The notes beneath the pieces were generated by a model, which worked only from the letters and a program-made list of their open reading frames with translations, was not told where the DNA came from and did no database searches. A DNA stretch of 5,666 bases from Acidobacteriota bacterium. Lineage in GTDB: Bacteria > Acidobacteriota > Blastocatellia > Pyrinomonadales > Pyrinomonadaceae. The first letter of the stretch is position 1. Each line of letters begins with the position of its first letter. This document shows, one piece after another, positions 1 to 5,666 of the stretch. A program made the position numbers and the translations under genes. Where the stretch lies: contig JAEWBM010000136.1 of the NCBI GenBank assembly GCA_023391155.1, forward strand, positions 1 through 5,666, given 5' to 3'.

Positions 1-1831
1 TCTCGTAGATGTTCCGGCCCTCTTCGATCGCGGCGACGATCGTCGCAAAATTATCGTCCATCAGGACCAGGTCGGCGACCTCCCGCGAGACGTCGCTGCC
101 GCGGTTTCCCATCGCGATCCCGACATCAGCACGTTTAAGGGCCGGGGCATCATTGATGCCATCGCCCGTCATCGCCACTATCTCGCCATTGGCAAGCAGC
201 GCCTCGACCAGCCGCATTTTTTGTTCAGGGGTCACGCGTGCAAAGACGTTCGCCTCCCGGACCGCAGCACGGAGATCGCCCTCTGGCAAGCCCGAGATCT
301 CGGTTCCCACCAATGTCTCGCCTTCCGGGATCCCGATCTCGCTTGCCACGGCCCTTGCCGTTTCCGGGTGGTCGCCGGTGGCCATGATCACCTTTATGCC
401 GGCACCGCGGGCAGAGGCGATCGCGCCGCGAACCTCCGGGCGCGGCGGGTCCCATATTTCGACGAAACCGAGAAACTCGATATTATCCTCGCCCTCGCCA
501 TCACGCCGGCCTAGTGCGAGCATCCGCGAACCTTCGGCCGCGGCGGCTTCTATTGTCGCGTGCATGCGTTCGCGTTCATCGGCGGAAAGGGTACTTCGTT
601 CGAGCAGGACTTCCGGAGCACCTTTGAGATAGCTGACGGGACGGCCGTTTTCGGTGACCGTGACACGCATGAATTTGTATGAGCTGTCGAACGGGACCGC
701 GCTTACGCGTTCGAAGCTCGCCCGCTCGTTTTCGACGTCTATTTCGTTTTCTGCGGCGAATTTCAGCAGCGCGAGCTCGAGCGGGTCGCCGACGCCGCTA
801 TCGCGTTCGGCATCATTTGACAGCACCATTGCCCGCAAGGCTCGTTCGCGGTCGTCCGCTGTCAGGGCCCGGACGTTCATCTTGTTTTCGGTAAGTGTGC
901 CGGTCTTATCGGTCAGGATCACGGTGACGGAACCGAGCGTCTCCACCGAGCTGAGGCGACGTATCACCGCTTTCCGCTTCGCCATTCGCTCGACGCCTAA
1001 TGAGAGTGTGAGGGTGAGCACCGCGGGCAGCCCCTCCGGGATAGCCGCGACGGCCAACGCCACAGCAAAGATGAGCACATGGCCGATGCGGTCGGGCCCC
1101 TCGATCAAAAGGCCTCCGACCACGATCGCCGCCGCGAGGGCTAGGATCACCTTTGCGATCTGCTTGGCGAACACGTCGAGCCGAGCCTCGAGCGGGGTCT
1201 TACCCGTTTCGATGCTGCCGATCATCGTCGCGAGCTTGCCCATCGTACTTTTCGAACCGGTCCGGGTCAGTTCAAGTTCGGCCTTGCCGCGCATCAGAAG
1301 CGTTCCGCTTAGAAGCTCGTCGTCCCGGTTCTTTTCAACGGGCAGCGATTCGCCCGTGATCACCGATTCATCGACCGACACCCCGTCCGTGTCGAGTATG
1401 CCGTCTGCCGGAACCCGGTCGCCGGCCTCCAGGTGTACGACATCCCCCGGCACAAGCTCGGCTGCGGGGATGTGAGCTAATTTCCCGTCACGGCGCACCC
1501 ACGCAAGAGGAGCGGCCATCTCTTTCAGCCGAGCGAGTGCGGCTTCTGACTTTCCCTCCTGATACATTCCAAGGGCCGTGTTGAGCAGAAGAATGGAAGC
1601 GATGGCGATCGATTCATAGGGAATGCCGATCGCACCCTCAAACCACCAGATCAGCAGATCGACGACGACGGCGAGAAGGAGTATGTAAATGAGGGGGCTT
1701 TGAAACTGGCGCAGGAAGCGGCGGAAAAGCGTGCCCCGCCGGGCCTCGGGCAGGGAATTAGGCCCGTAGCGGGCGAGCCGGGCTCGAGCCTCTTCCGATG
1801 TCAGCCCGGGTTTGGTCATGCTGTTCGGCAT
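1..1831 (-). CDS. P2-type cation-transporting P-type ATPase (Ca2+-ATPase-like), 3' end outside window
   Basis: This gene encodes an ATP-driven cation pump of the inner membrane, cut by the left window edge after about 610 residues; the family is usually about 850-900 residues. The reading frame is open throughout. Seen in order from the 1831 start: an N-terminal cation-ATPase domain (GLTSEEARARL, about 9-19), M1-M2 hydrophobic segments (about 45-64 and 73-88), the actuator motif TGES (159-162), M4 with IPEGLP (264-269), the phosphorylation motif DKTGTLT (Asp about 308), KGAPE in the nucleotide-binding domain (about 403-407), TGDHPETA (about 485-492) and GDGINDAP (about 556-563). PEGLP in M4 is typical of P2A calcium pumps, while proton pumps have PVGLP; M5-M6, which also set ion choice, are missing, so the ion is unproven. 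The stretch from DKTG to KGAPE is only about 95 residues, shorter than in SERCA. The ATG at 1831 is preferred to one at 1819 because it has GAGAG upstream, and an in-frame TGA lies five codons before it. It follows the Usp gene by 20 bp. Confidence 0.95.
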   Translation of the reverse strand, partial: MPNSMTKPGLTSEEARARLARYGPNSLPEARRGTLFRRFLRQFQSPLIYILLLAVVVDLLIWWFEGAIGIPYESIAIASILLLNTALGMYQEGKSEAALARLKEMAAPLAWVRRDGKLAHIPAAELVPGDVVHLEAGDRVPADGILDTDGVSVDESVITGESLPVEKNRDDELLSGTLLMRGKAELELTRTGSKSTMGKLATMIGSIETGKTPLEARLDVFAKQIAKVILALAAAIVVGGLLIEGPDRIGHVLIFAVALAVAAIPEGLPAVLTLTLSLGVERMAKRKAVIRRLSSVETLGSVTVILTDKTGTLTENKMNVRALTADDRERALRAMVLSNDAERDSGVGDPLELALLKFAAENEIDVENERASFERVSAVPFDSSYKFMRVTVTENGRPVSYLKGAPEVLLERSTLSADERERMHATIEAAAAEGSRMLALGRRDGEGEDNIEFLGFVEIWDPPRPEVRGAIASARGAGIKVIMATGDHPETARAVASEIGIPEGETLVGTEISGLPEGDLRAAVREANVFARVTPEQKMRLVEALLANGEIVAMTGDGINDAPALKRADVGIAMGNRGSDVSREVADLVLMDDNFATIVAAIEEGRNIYE

Positions 1832-1851
1832 CAAGCGGTTCTCTCAGCTCT

Positions 1852-2802
1852 TCAGTGGACTGCGGGGTCGCGAACCACCTCAACGGTGCACTTCGCTCGT
1901 GCTGCTACCGCTGCCGAGACACTGCCGAGGAACATCCGGCTTACACGGCCGACCCCACGAGCGCCAATGAAAATGCAGTCGGCTTTCCATTCCTCAGCCT
2001 GGTCGAGTATCAGGGAACTCGCAGAGGCCCAGCGGCACACCTGCTTCGCGGAAAGGCCGGCCTCTTCAAATTTTCGCATCGGCCCCTGGAGCACGCGCTC
2101 GACCCATGCTTTGGCTTCGGCCGAATCCTTATGCCCCTCCCTCACAGCATCGAGCGACGAGATCTCGGGCCGGCTCCCAGGATCGTCATCTGCGGTCACC
2201 AGCAAGAACTGTGTCTCCGCCGGCCAGGTCCGGCCGATGACAGTCTCGACCACAAGATCAGAGCATTCGGAACCGTCGAGTGCAACTAAGATTCGTTGAG
2301 CACCATCGTCGGTCTCAGGTCGTTTTCGCACAACACGCACTGACGACCGGGCCTCATGAAGTACCTTTAACGAAACGCTTCCCAAGATCGCCCGTCCGAT
2401 AAATCCCCGACCGTGGGAGCCTATGACTATCAGGTCGGGCTGCCATTCATCGGCGATCCTGATCAATTCAACGGTCGGCTTGCCGGTCAAGCCTTCGCTG
2501 TCCACGTTCCAGTCGGGAAAGGTGGATCTTACCCGCTCCGCCGCTCCGGACGCCATTTCGCCAGTCCGGTCCATAAGGTCATTTAGATGGCTGCGGAGAA
2601 GTTCTGCCCGTTCTGCTCCGATACGTCCGGACCCGGACGGCCCGAGCCCGGCAAGGTCGGGCAACTCCCACGCTTCGGCGATCGAAACGACCCGAGCATC
2701 AACACCTGTTGACGGCAGCCCGGCAGCCGCGAGATCATCGATCGCAGCATCAGAGAATGGCGAACCGTCAAAGGCAACAAGCAATTTAAAAGTGTTCTGC
2801 AT
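1852..2802 (-). CDS. Tandem-domain universal stress protein (UspA family)
   Basis: This is a 316-residue cytoplasmic protein with two UspA domains, about residues 5-160 and 169-311. Each starts with a beta strand ending in DGS (LLVAFDGS and ILVALDGS) and ends with the Usp nucleotide-binding motif G-2x-G-9x-G-S: GSHG (128-131) followed by GS at 141-142, and GARG (280-283) followed by GS at 293-294. Both domains therefore look able to bind ATP, which is known for this Usp class; the physiological output of such proteins is usually stress survival or regulation. The ATG at 2802 is chosen because the first beta strand begins a few residues later. A TTG start at 2835 would add 11 residues with no family character. 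No Shine-Dalgarno sequence is visible before this ATG. The stop lies 20 bp before the P-type ATPase, so the two are probably co-transcribed. The size and neighbour match the M. tuberculosis Rv1996-ctpF arrangement as I recall it. Confidence 0.95.
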   Translation of the reverse strand: MQNTFKLLVAFDGSPFSDAAIDDLAAAGLPSTGVDARVVSIAEAWELPDLAGLGPSGSGRIGAERAELLRSHLNDLMDRTGEMASGAAERVRSTFPDWNVDSEGLTGKPTVELIRIADEWQPDLIVIGSHGRGFIGRAILGSVSLKVLHEARSSVRVVRKRPETDDGAQRILVALDGSECSDLVVETVIGRTWPAETQFLLVTADDDPGSRPEISSLDAVREGHKDSAEAKAWVERVLQGPMRKFEEAGLSAKQVCRWASASSLILDQAEEWKADCIFIGARGVGRVSRMFLGSVSAAVAARAKCTVEVVRDPAVH

Positions 2803-2814
2803 AGTCGTTAATCG

Positions 2815-2826
2815 AAAGGGAGGTGA
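2815..2826 (-). promoter_or_regulatory. Leader segment resembling the 16S rRNA 3' tail (anti-Shine-Dalgarno-like)
   Basis: On the minus strand the leader of the Usp gene reads TCACCTCCCTTT, ending 12 bases before the ATG at 2802. Apart from one extra C it equals the conserved 3' tail of bacterial 16S rRNA (TCACCTCCTTT). No purine-rich ribosome binding site is seen between it and the ATG. It could pair with a Shine-Dalgarno-type sequence in its own or another RNA, or be chance. The match is seen directly; any function is inference. Confidence 0.3.
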
Positions 2827-2861
2827 ATGACACAAGGATCAGCCCGTACCATGTGCAGGTA

Positions 2862-2899
2862 AGAAAAAGGGCCGGATCAAACGATCGAGCCCTTATTTT
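2862..2899 (-). terminator. Rho-independent terminator of the serA-epimerase-YCF48 unit
   Basis: Read on the minus strand, AAGGGC (2894-2889) pairs with GCCCTT (2872-2867). Inside, GATC (2886-2883) pairs with GATC (2878-2875) around a four-base loop, with a T-G wobble and one C-C mismatch between the two stems. A T-rich run (2868-2864, then C and two more T) follows. It lies 37 bp after the stop codon of the YCF48-like gene and so should end that transcription unit. The opposite strand also has a T-rich tail (TTATTTTA), so it could act in both directions. Confidence 0.75.
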
Positions 2900-2903
2900 A
2901 GCA
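2895..2903 (-). promoter_or_regulatory. Possible extended -10 promoter element for the Usp-ATPase unit
   Basis: The minus strand reads TGCTAAAAT, an extended -10 form (TG-N-TAAAAT, five of six bases of the consensus hexamer). No good -35 hexamer is found at 16-18 bp. Transcription would begin near 2888, inside the terminator hairpin, giving a leader of about 85 bases. A separate promoter for the Usp gene is expected because a terminator precedes it, but this particular element is weakly supported and sigma-factor preferences of the host are unknown. Confidence 0.2.
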
Positions 2904-2931
2904 GTATTTAGGTGATTCGGGAAAAATCCGT

Positions 2932-3942
2932 CTAAGGTGCGAGTTTATACACAGCTCCGGCCGGGCCGACAGCCCAGACCGAGCCAGGTCCGCGGGCCGC
3001 AACGGCGTTCAGGCTTTGAGTCCCGATCCTCTCCCATGTCGTTCCGCCGTCCGATGAAATGTCGCTGCCGTTCGTCCCAACGGCGATAAGAGTTCGCCTA
3101 TCGATATAAGCTACGGCGGACCGATAGCCGGAGAGTCCGGTGCCCGCCGTCCATGTCTTTCCACCGTCAGATGTAAATGCAAGATTGCCGGAAGCGTCGC
3201 CCGGAACTTCATAGTTGCCGCCGACAATGACGCCGCGGCGGGCGTCGAGCATGGCGATGGAAAAGATCCCGCTGCCCGGGGTGCCGCTTGGCAACGAAGT
3301 ATCGGCCACGCTCCAGCTCCATCCGCGGTCATCGGAGCTAAACACTCGAGCATCGCTGCCGCCTGTCACGAGATATGCAGTGTTTTTGCCAACGGCGATC
3401 AGGCAAGTGCCGCTTGCGGCAAAGGCCGCCTCGCCCTGCTTAGCGTTGTCCATCTTTTCAGTGTCGATGATCTTCCAATCGACGCCGTTTCGTGTTTCAA
3501 GCAGACGATAGAACCCGTCGACCGGGTCGGACATCGCGATACAATTCTTGCGGTCCCAGCAAGCGAGCGCATCATAAAAGGCGTCGTTTTCACTGTTGGT
3601 GAACTGCAGCTCCCAGCTTTCGCCGCCGTTCATCGTCTTGTAGATCCGCGACGAATCGCCGTTGCCGATACTCAATACATATGCCGTTTTTGCATCGAAC
3701 GCTTCGATATCCCGGAAATCAAGTTTCTCGGCTCCCGGCACCTTTGTCACTTGCCACGAGTTGCCTCCGTCCGTCGTGCGTATGACCGTGCCGCCCGTGC
3801 CTGATGCCCAGATCACACGCGAATCCACGACCGCCAGTCCGCGGAATGATGCAGTTGTCTCGACCGGATATTTTATCCATTGGCCGGATGCCGCGACGGT
3901 GCAGGCAAGAGCGAGGATCGTCAGGAAAATAATCTTTAGCAT
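2932..3942 (-). CDS. Exported YCF48-like / BNR (Asp-box) repeat beta-propeller protein
   Basis: This is a 336-residue protein with an N-terminal signal peptide (MLK, then a hydrophobic run at about residues 4-18, with likely cleavage near VAASG-QW), so the mature protein should be periplasmic or secreted. The rest consists of propeller-like repeats, several with Asp-box motifs of the form S/T-x-D-G-G-x-x-W: TTDGGNSW (56-63), TMNGGESW (103-110), SSDDRGWSW (202-210), TSDGGKTW (257-264) and SSDGGTTW (296-303). A degenerate one is TRNGVDW (150-156). YCF48/HCF136 proteins help assemble photosystem II in phototrophs, but many non-phototrophic bacteria carry relatives, often mislabelled oxidoreductase, with no known role; nothing here points to photosynthesis. 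The ATG at 3942 is chosen because the signal peptide starts there; starting at 4005 would add a charged 21-residue stretch overlapping the epimerase gene. The start is 2 bp after the epimerase stop, which suggests translational coupling. Biological function unknown. Confidence 0.85.
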   Translation of the reverse strand: MLKIIFLTILALACTVAASGQWIKYPVETTASFRGLAVVDSRVIWASGTGGTVIRTTDGGNSWQVTKVPGAEKLDFRDIEAFDAKTAYVLSIGNGDSSRIYKTMNGGESWELQFTNSENDAFYDALACWDRKNCIAMSDPVDGFYRLLETRNGVDWKIIDTEKMDNAKQGEAAFAASGTCLIAVGKNTAYLVTGGSDARVFSSDDRGWSWSVADTSLPSGTPGSGIFSIAMLDARRGVIVGGNYEVPGDASGNLAFTSDGGKTWTAGTGLSGYRSAVAYIDRRTLIAVGTNGSDISSDGGTTWERIGTQSLNAVAARGPGSVWAVGPAGAVYKLAP

Positions 3943-3944
3943 GG

Positions 3945-4904
3945 CTATTTCTCGTTTTCGGTCTTTCTCCATCTCTCGACCAAGTCGGCCGCTGCGTCTT
4001 TCCATTCCGGGTACTCAAATTGAAATCCCGAATCCGTCAGCAGCCTGGGGACGACCCGCCGGCTCTTGAGGATCAGCTCAGTTTCGGTACGCATAAGAAA
4101 AGCACCGATCGCCAATTGCCATTCAAATGCCGGAAGCGCGAGCCGGGTGCCCCATGCCTCGCGGAAGATGTGCATAAATTCGCGGTTGGGAAGCGGGTTG
4201 GGCGAGGAGATATTCACGGGCCCTGAAAGGTCTTCGTGGTCGATCAGCCAATTGACAGCTCGGATGAAGTCCTTGTCGTGGACCCATGAGATATATTGCC
4301 GTCCGCTGCCCGCGGTACCGCCCAGGCCTTTTCGCACCAGCCCAAGCATGACGTCGAAGATGCCGCCTCGGTCGGGGCTCATCACCATCGCAGATCGCAT
4401 CAGCACTTTTCGCGTTTTAGGTGTGTCGGCCGTGTTCGCGGCGTTCTCCCAAGCGGTCGCGACATCGATGCTGAACCGCCAAGTGTCGGGCGCGTCCGGT
4501 TCATTACCGCCAACGATCCCATCGACATCGTCGTTCGGCTCGTCAAAGCGATGTGCATAGATCGTTGCCGTGCTTGCCTGGAGCCAAACCGGGGGTGGGC
4601 TAGTCGCGGCTGCGATCGCCTCGCCCACGACGCGGGTGGAATCGACGCGCGAATCCATCATCTGCCGGCGGTTCTCTTCGTTATAACGGCAATTCACACT
4701 CCGGCCGGCAAGGTTGATCACGACATCCGAACCATCGACTGCTCCGGCCCAATCGCCGAGCGTTTTGCCATCCCAGTGCTCGCCGCGGCCCACCGTCGCA
4801 TTTCCGCCGCGCGACAGGATCACCACATCGTGCCCGTCTGCCGCAAACTTACGTGCGAGCAAAGTGCCGACCTGGCCCGATCCGCCTGGAATGACGATCT
4901 TCAT
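3945..4904 (-). CDS. TIGR01777-family NAD(P)-dependent epimerase-like protein (YfcH-like)
   Basis: This is a 319-residue extended short-chain dehydrogenase/reductase-like protein, a typical length for the TIGR01777 family (E. coli YfcH). The N-terminus carries the Rossmann dinucleotide motif GGSGQVG (7-13). INLAG (64-68) and the STATIY segment (111-116) follow, then RSAMVMSP (170-177) and ISWVHDKDF (205-213), which are characteristic of the family. The end, about residues 270-317, fits the C-terminal DUF1731 domain. Tyr116 is in the usual catalytic position, but the SDR lysine four residues later is Phe (YAHRF), and relatives also lack it, so enzymatic activity and substrate are uncertain. 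The protein should be cytoplasmic. Its ATG follows the serA stop directly (TAA then ATG), with GGATGG about 8 bases before the start serving as a ribosome binding site inside the end of serA. Co-transcription with serA is very likely, but the functional link is not evident. Confidence 0.92.
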   Translation of the reverse strand: MKIVIPGGSGQVGTLLARKFAADGHDVVILSRGGNATVGRGEHWDGKTLGDWAGAVDGSDVVINLAGRSVNCRYNEENRRQMMDSRVDSTRVVGEAIAAATSPPPVWLQASTATIYAHRFDEPNDDVDGIVGGNEPDAPDTWRFSIDVATAWENAANTADTPKTRKVLMRSAMVMSPDRGGIFDVMLGLVRKGLGGTAGSGRQYISWVHDKDFIRAVNWLIDHEDLSGPVNISSPNPLPNREFMHIFREAWGTRLALPAFEWQLAIGAFLMRTETELILKSRRVVPRLLTDSGFQFEYPEWKDAAADLVERWRKTENEK

Positions 4905-5666
4905 TTAGTAAACCATCCGTGCCCGAACCGTTGCTTTGATGCCCTTCAAAAGCTCAAATGCCTCTCTGGAGATCTTGTGGTCGACGTCGAGTATGACGTA
5001 ACCGATCTGGTCGTTGGTCTTCAGATGCTGGCCCGTGATATTGAAACCGCGTTTAGACAGGCGCGAGTTTATCTCGCCCAGGACGCCTGGGACGTTCTTA
5101 TGAATATGGAGTATGCGGTGCGTGCCCTCCTGCGGGGGCAGTGAGACCGGAGGGACGGTATGAGAACCTTCACTCGTTCCGTAATCGAGATATTTGATCA
5201 GCTTTGCGGTGACGTCGTGTCCGATATTCGCCTGTGCCTCTTCGGTCGATCCGCCGATATGCGGGGTTAGGATAACGTTGGGGAGCCCTTGCAGGGAAGA
5301 CTGGAAAGCGTCGCCCGATTTTTCGGGCTCTTCGGGAAAAACATCCACCGCCGCACCGGCTAGCTTCCCGGACCTGATCGCCTTGCCGAGCGCCTCGAGA
5401 TCTACAATATCGCCGCGGCTGTGGTTGATGAGGATCGAGCCTTTACGCATCGACTTGAATGCCGAGGCATCGATCATGTTCCGTGTTTGTCGATCTGACG
5501 GGACGTGGAGAGTTACGATGTGGGAACGCTTTAGCAGTTCGCCGAGATCGCGTGCCTGCTTTGCATTGCCGTGCGGCAGTTTGGTCGCGGTGTCGTAATA
5601 GATCACCTGCATGCCCATCGCCTCTGCCAGATTAGAGACCTGAGAGCCGATATTGCCGTAGCCGAT
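4905..5666 (-). CDS. serA: D-3-phosphoglycerate dehydrogenase, E. coli type with ACT domain, 5' end outside window
   Basis: This enzyme oxidises 3-phosphoglycerate to 3-phosphohydroxypyruvate with NAD+, the first committed step of serine biosynthesis, in the cytoplasm. The visible 253 residues begin at the Rossmann motif IGYGNIG; by comparison with the roughly 410-residue E. coli enzyme about 155 N-terminal residues lie beyond the right edge. Catalytic residues are present: Arg in NHSRGDIVD (visible residue 84), Glu in DVFPEEP (113) and His in TPHIGGST (136). The C-terminal ACT domain (about 185-253) keeps the serine-binding residues known from E. coli: His and Asn in HIHKN (189 and 191) and Asn in FNITGQ (209), so feedback inhibition by serine is expected. 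The similarity to E. coli SerA is close throughout, including LTPHIGGSTEEAQ and the RARMVY end. Its stop codon abuts the ATG of the epimerase gene, making it the upstream gene of a tightly packed operon. Its promoter and start are not in the window. Confidence 0.96.
   Translation of the reverse strand: MGYGNIGSQVSNLAEAMGMQVIYYDTATKLPHGNAKQARDLGELLKRSHIVTLHVPSDRQTRNMIDASAFKSMRKGSILINHSRGDIVDLEALGKAIRSGKLAGAAVDVFPEEPEKSGDAFQSSLQGLPNVILTPHIGGSTEEAQANIGHDVTAKLIKYLDYGTSEGSHTVPPVSLPPQEGTHRILHIHKNVPGVLGEINSRLSKRGFNITGQHLKTNDQIGYVILDVDHKISREAFELLKGIKATVRARMVY

Noticed and set aside
9..632. Plus-strand open frame of 207 codons
   Set aside because: It mirrors the ATPase nucleotide-binding and hinge region on the other strand and resembles no family.
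654..1475. Long plus-strand open frame (273 codons) opposite the P-type ATPase
   Set aside because: Its translation is low-complexity, rich in Ser, Arg and Ala, as expected of an antisense frame of a GC-rich gene; the minus strand gives an unmistakable ATPase.
1700..2299. Plus-strand open frames across the Usp-ATPase junction
   Set aside because: They cross two well-supported minus-strand genes and show only compositional bias.
2803..2835. TTG start that would extend the Usp protein by 11 residues
   Set aside because: The added residues do not fit the Usp fold, which begins just after the ATG at 2802, and no ribosome binding site precedes the TTG.
2818..2862. Plus-strand GGGAGGTGA followed at once by an ATG and an 11-codon frame
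   Set aside because: The Shine-Dalgarno-like sequence is too close to the ATG, the peptide is trivial, and no plus-strand gene follows; it is noted only as the complement of the Usp leader motif.
3895..3910. Possible lipoprotein signal at Cys14 of the YCF48-like protein
   Set aside because: The bases of the lipobox (ALAC) fit poorly, the hydrophobic core continues past the Cys, and a normal signal peptidase I site follows.
3943..4005. Upstream ATG extending the YCF48-like protein by 21 charged residues
   Set aside because: It would overlap the epimerase gene and bury the signal peptide, which starts naturally at the ATG at 3942.
4296..5144. Plus-strand open frame of 282 codons spanning the serA-epimerase junction
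   Set aside because: It overlaps two confidently identified genes on the opposite strand and has no recognisable domain.

Overview
The window is a compact, GC-rich (high fifties percent by eye) bacterial chromosomal segment. All five genes I can support lie on the minus strand, so transcription runs from the right edge to the left. No tRNA, rRNA, CRISPR array, insertion sequence or phage gene is visible. The organism cannot be fixed from the sequence. The mix of an E. coli-type SerA, a TIGR01777 epimerase, a secreted YCF48/BNR-repeat protein and a stress-protein/P-type ATPase pair at this GC would suit an Acidobacteriota-like (perhaps Blastocatellia) genome, but that is a low-confidence guess.

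In transcription order, the first unit is serA (5' end beyond base 5666, stop at 4905), a TIGR01777-family nucleotide-sugar-epimerase-like protein (4904-3945) and an exported YCF48-like beta-propeller protein (3942-2932). The three are packed with 0 and 2 bp between stop and start codons, so they are almost certainly co-transcribed and translationally coupled. The unit ends at a good intrinsic terminator at about 2862-2899.

After a 129-bp intergenic region comes a second unit: a two-domain universal stress protein (2802-1852) and, 20 bp further on, a P2-type cation-transporting P-type ATPase (start 1831) that runs off the left edge after about 610 residues. This pair resembles the dual-Usp/ctpF neighbourhood of the Mycobacterium tuberculosis dormancy regulon and suggests a stress-responsive cation transport module.

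The intergenic region is the only substantial non-coding stretch. It holds the terminator hairpin, a possible extended -10 promoter overlapping it, and a leader with no Shine-Dalgarno sequence but with a stretch resembling the 3' tail of 16S rRNA. No stretch over 300 bases lacks a gene. I found no clear sign of a wholly new system. The points most worth a second look are the Usp-ATPase pairing, the compact nucleotide-binding domain of the ATPase, the unusual Usp leader and the unexplained coupling of serine biosynthesis to an epimerase and an exported propeller protein.
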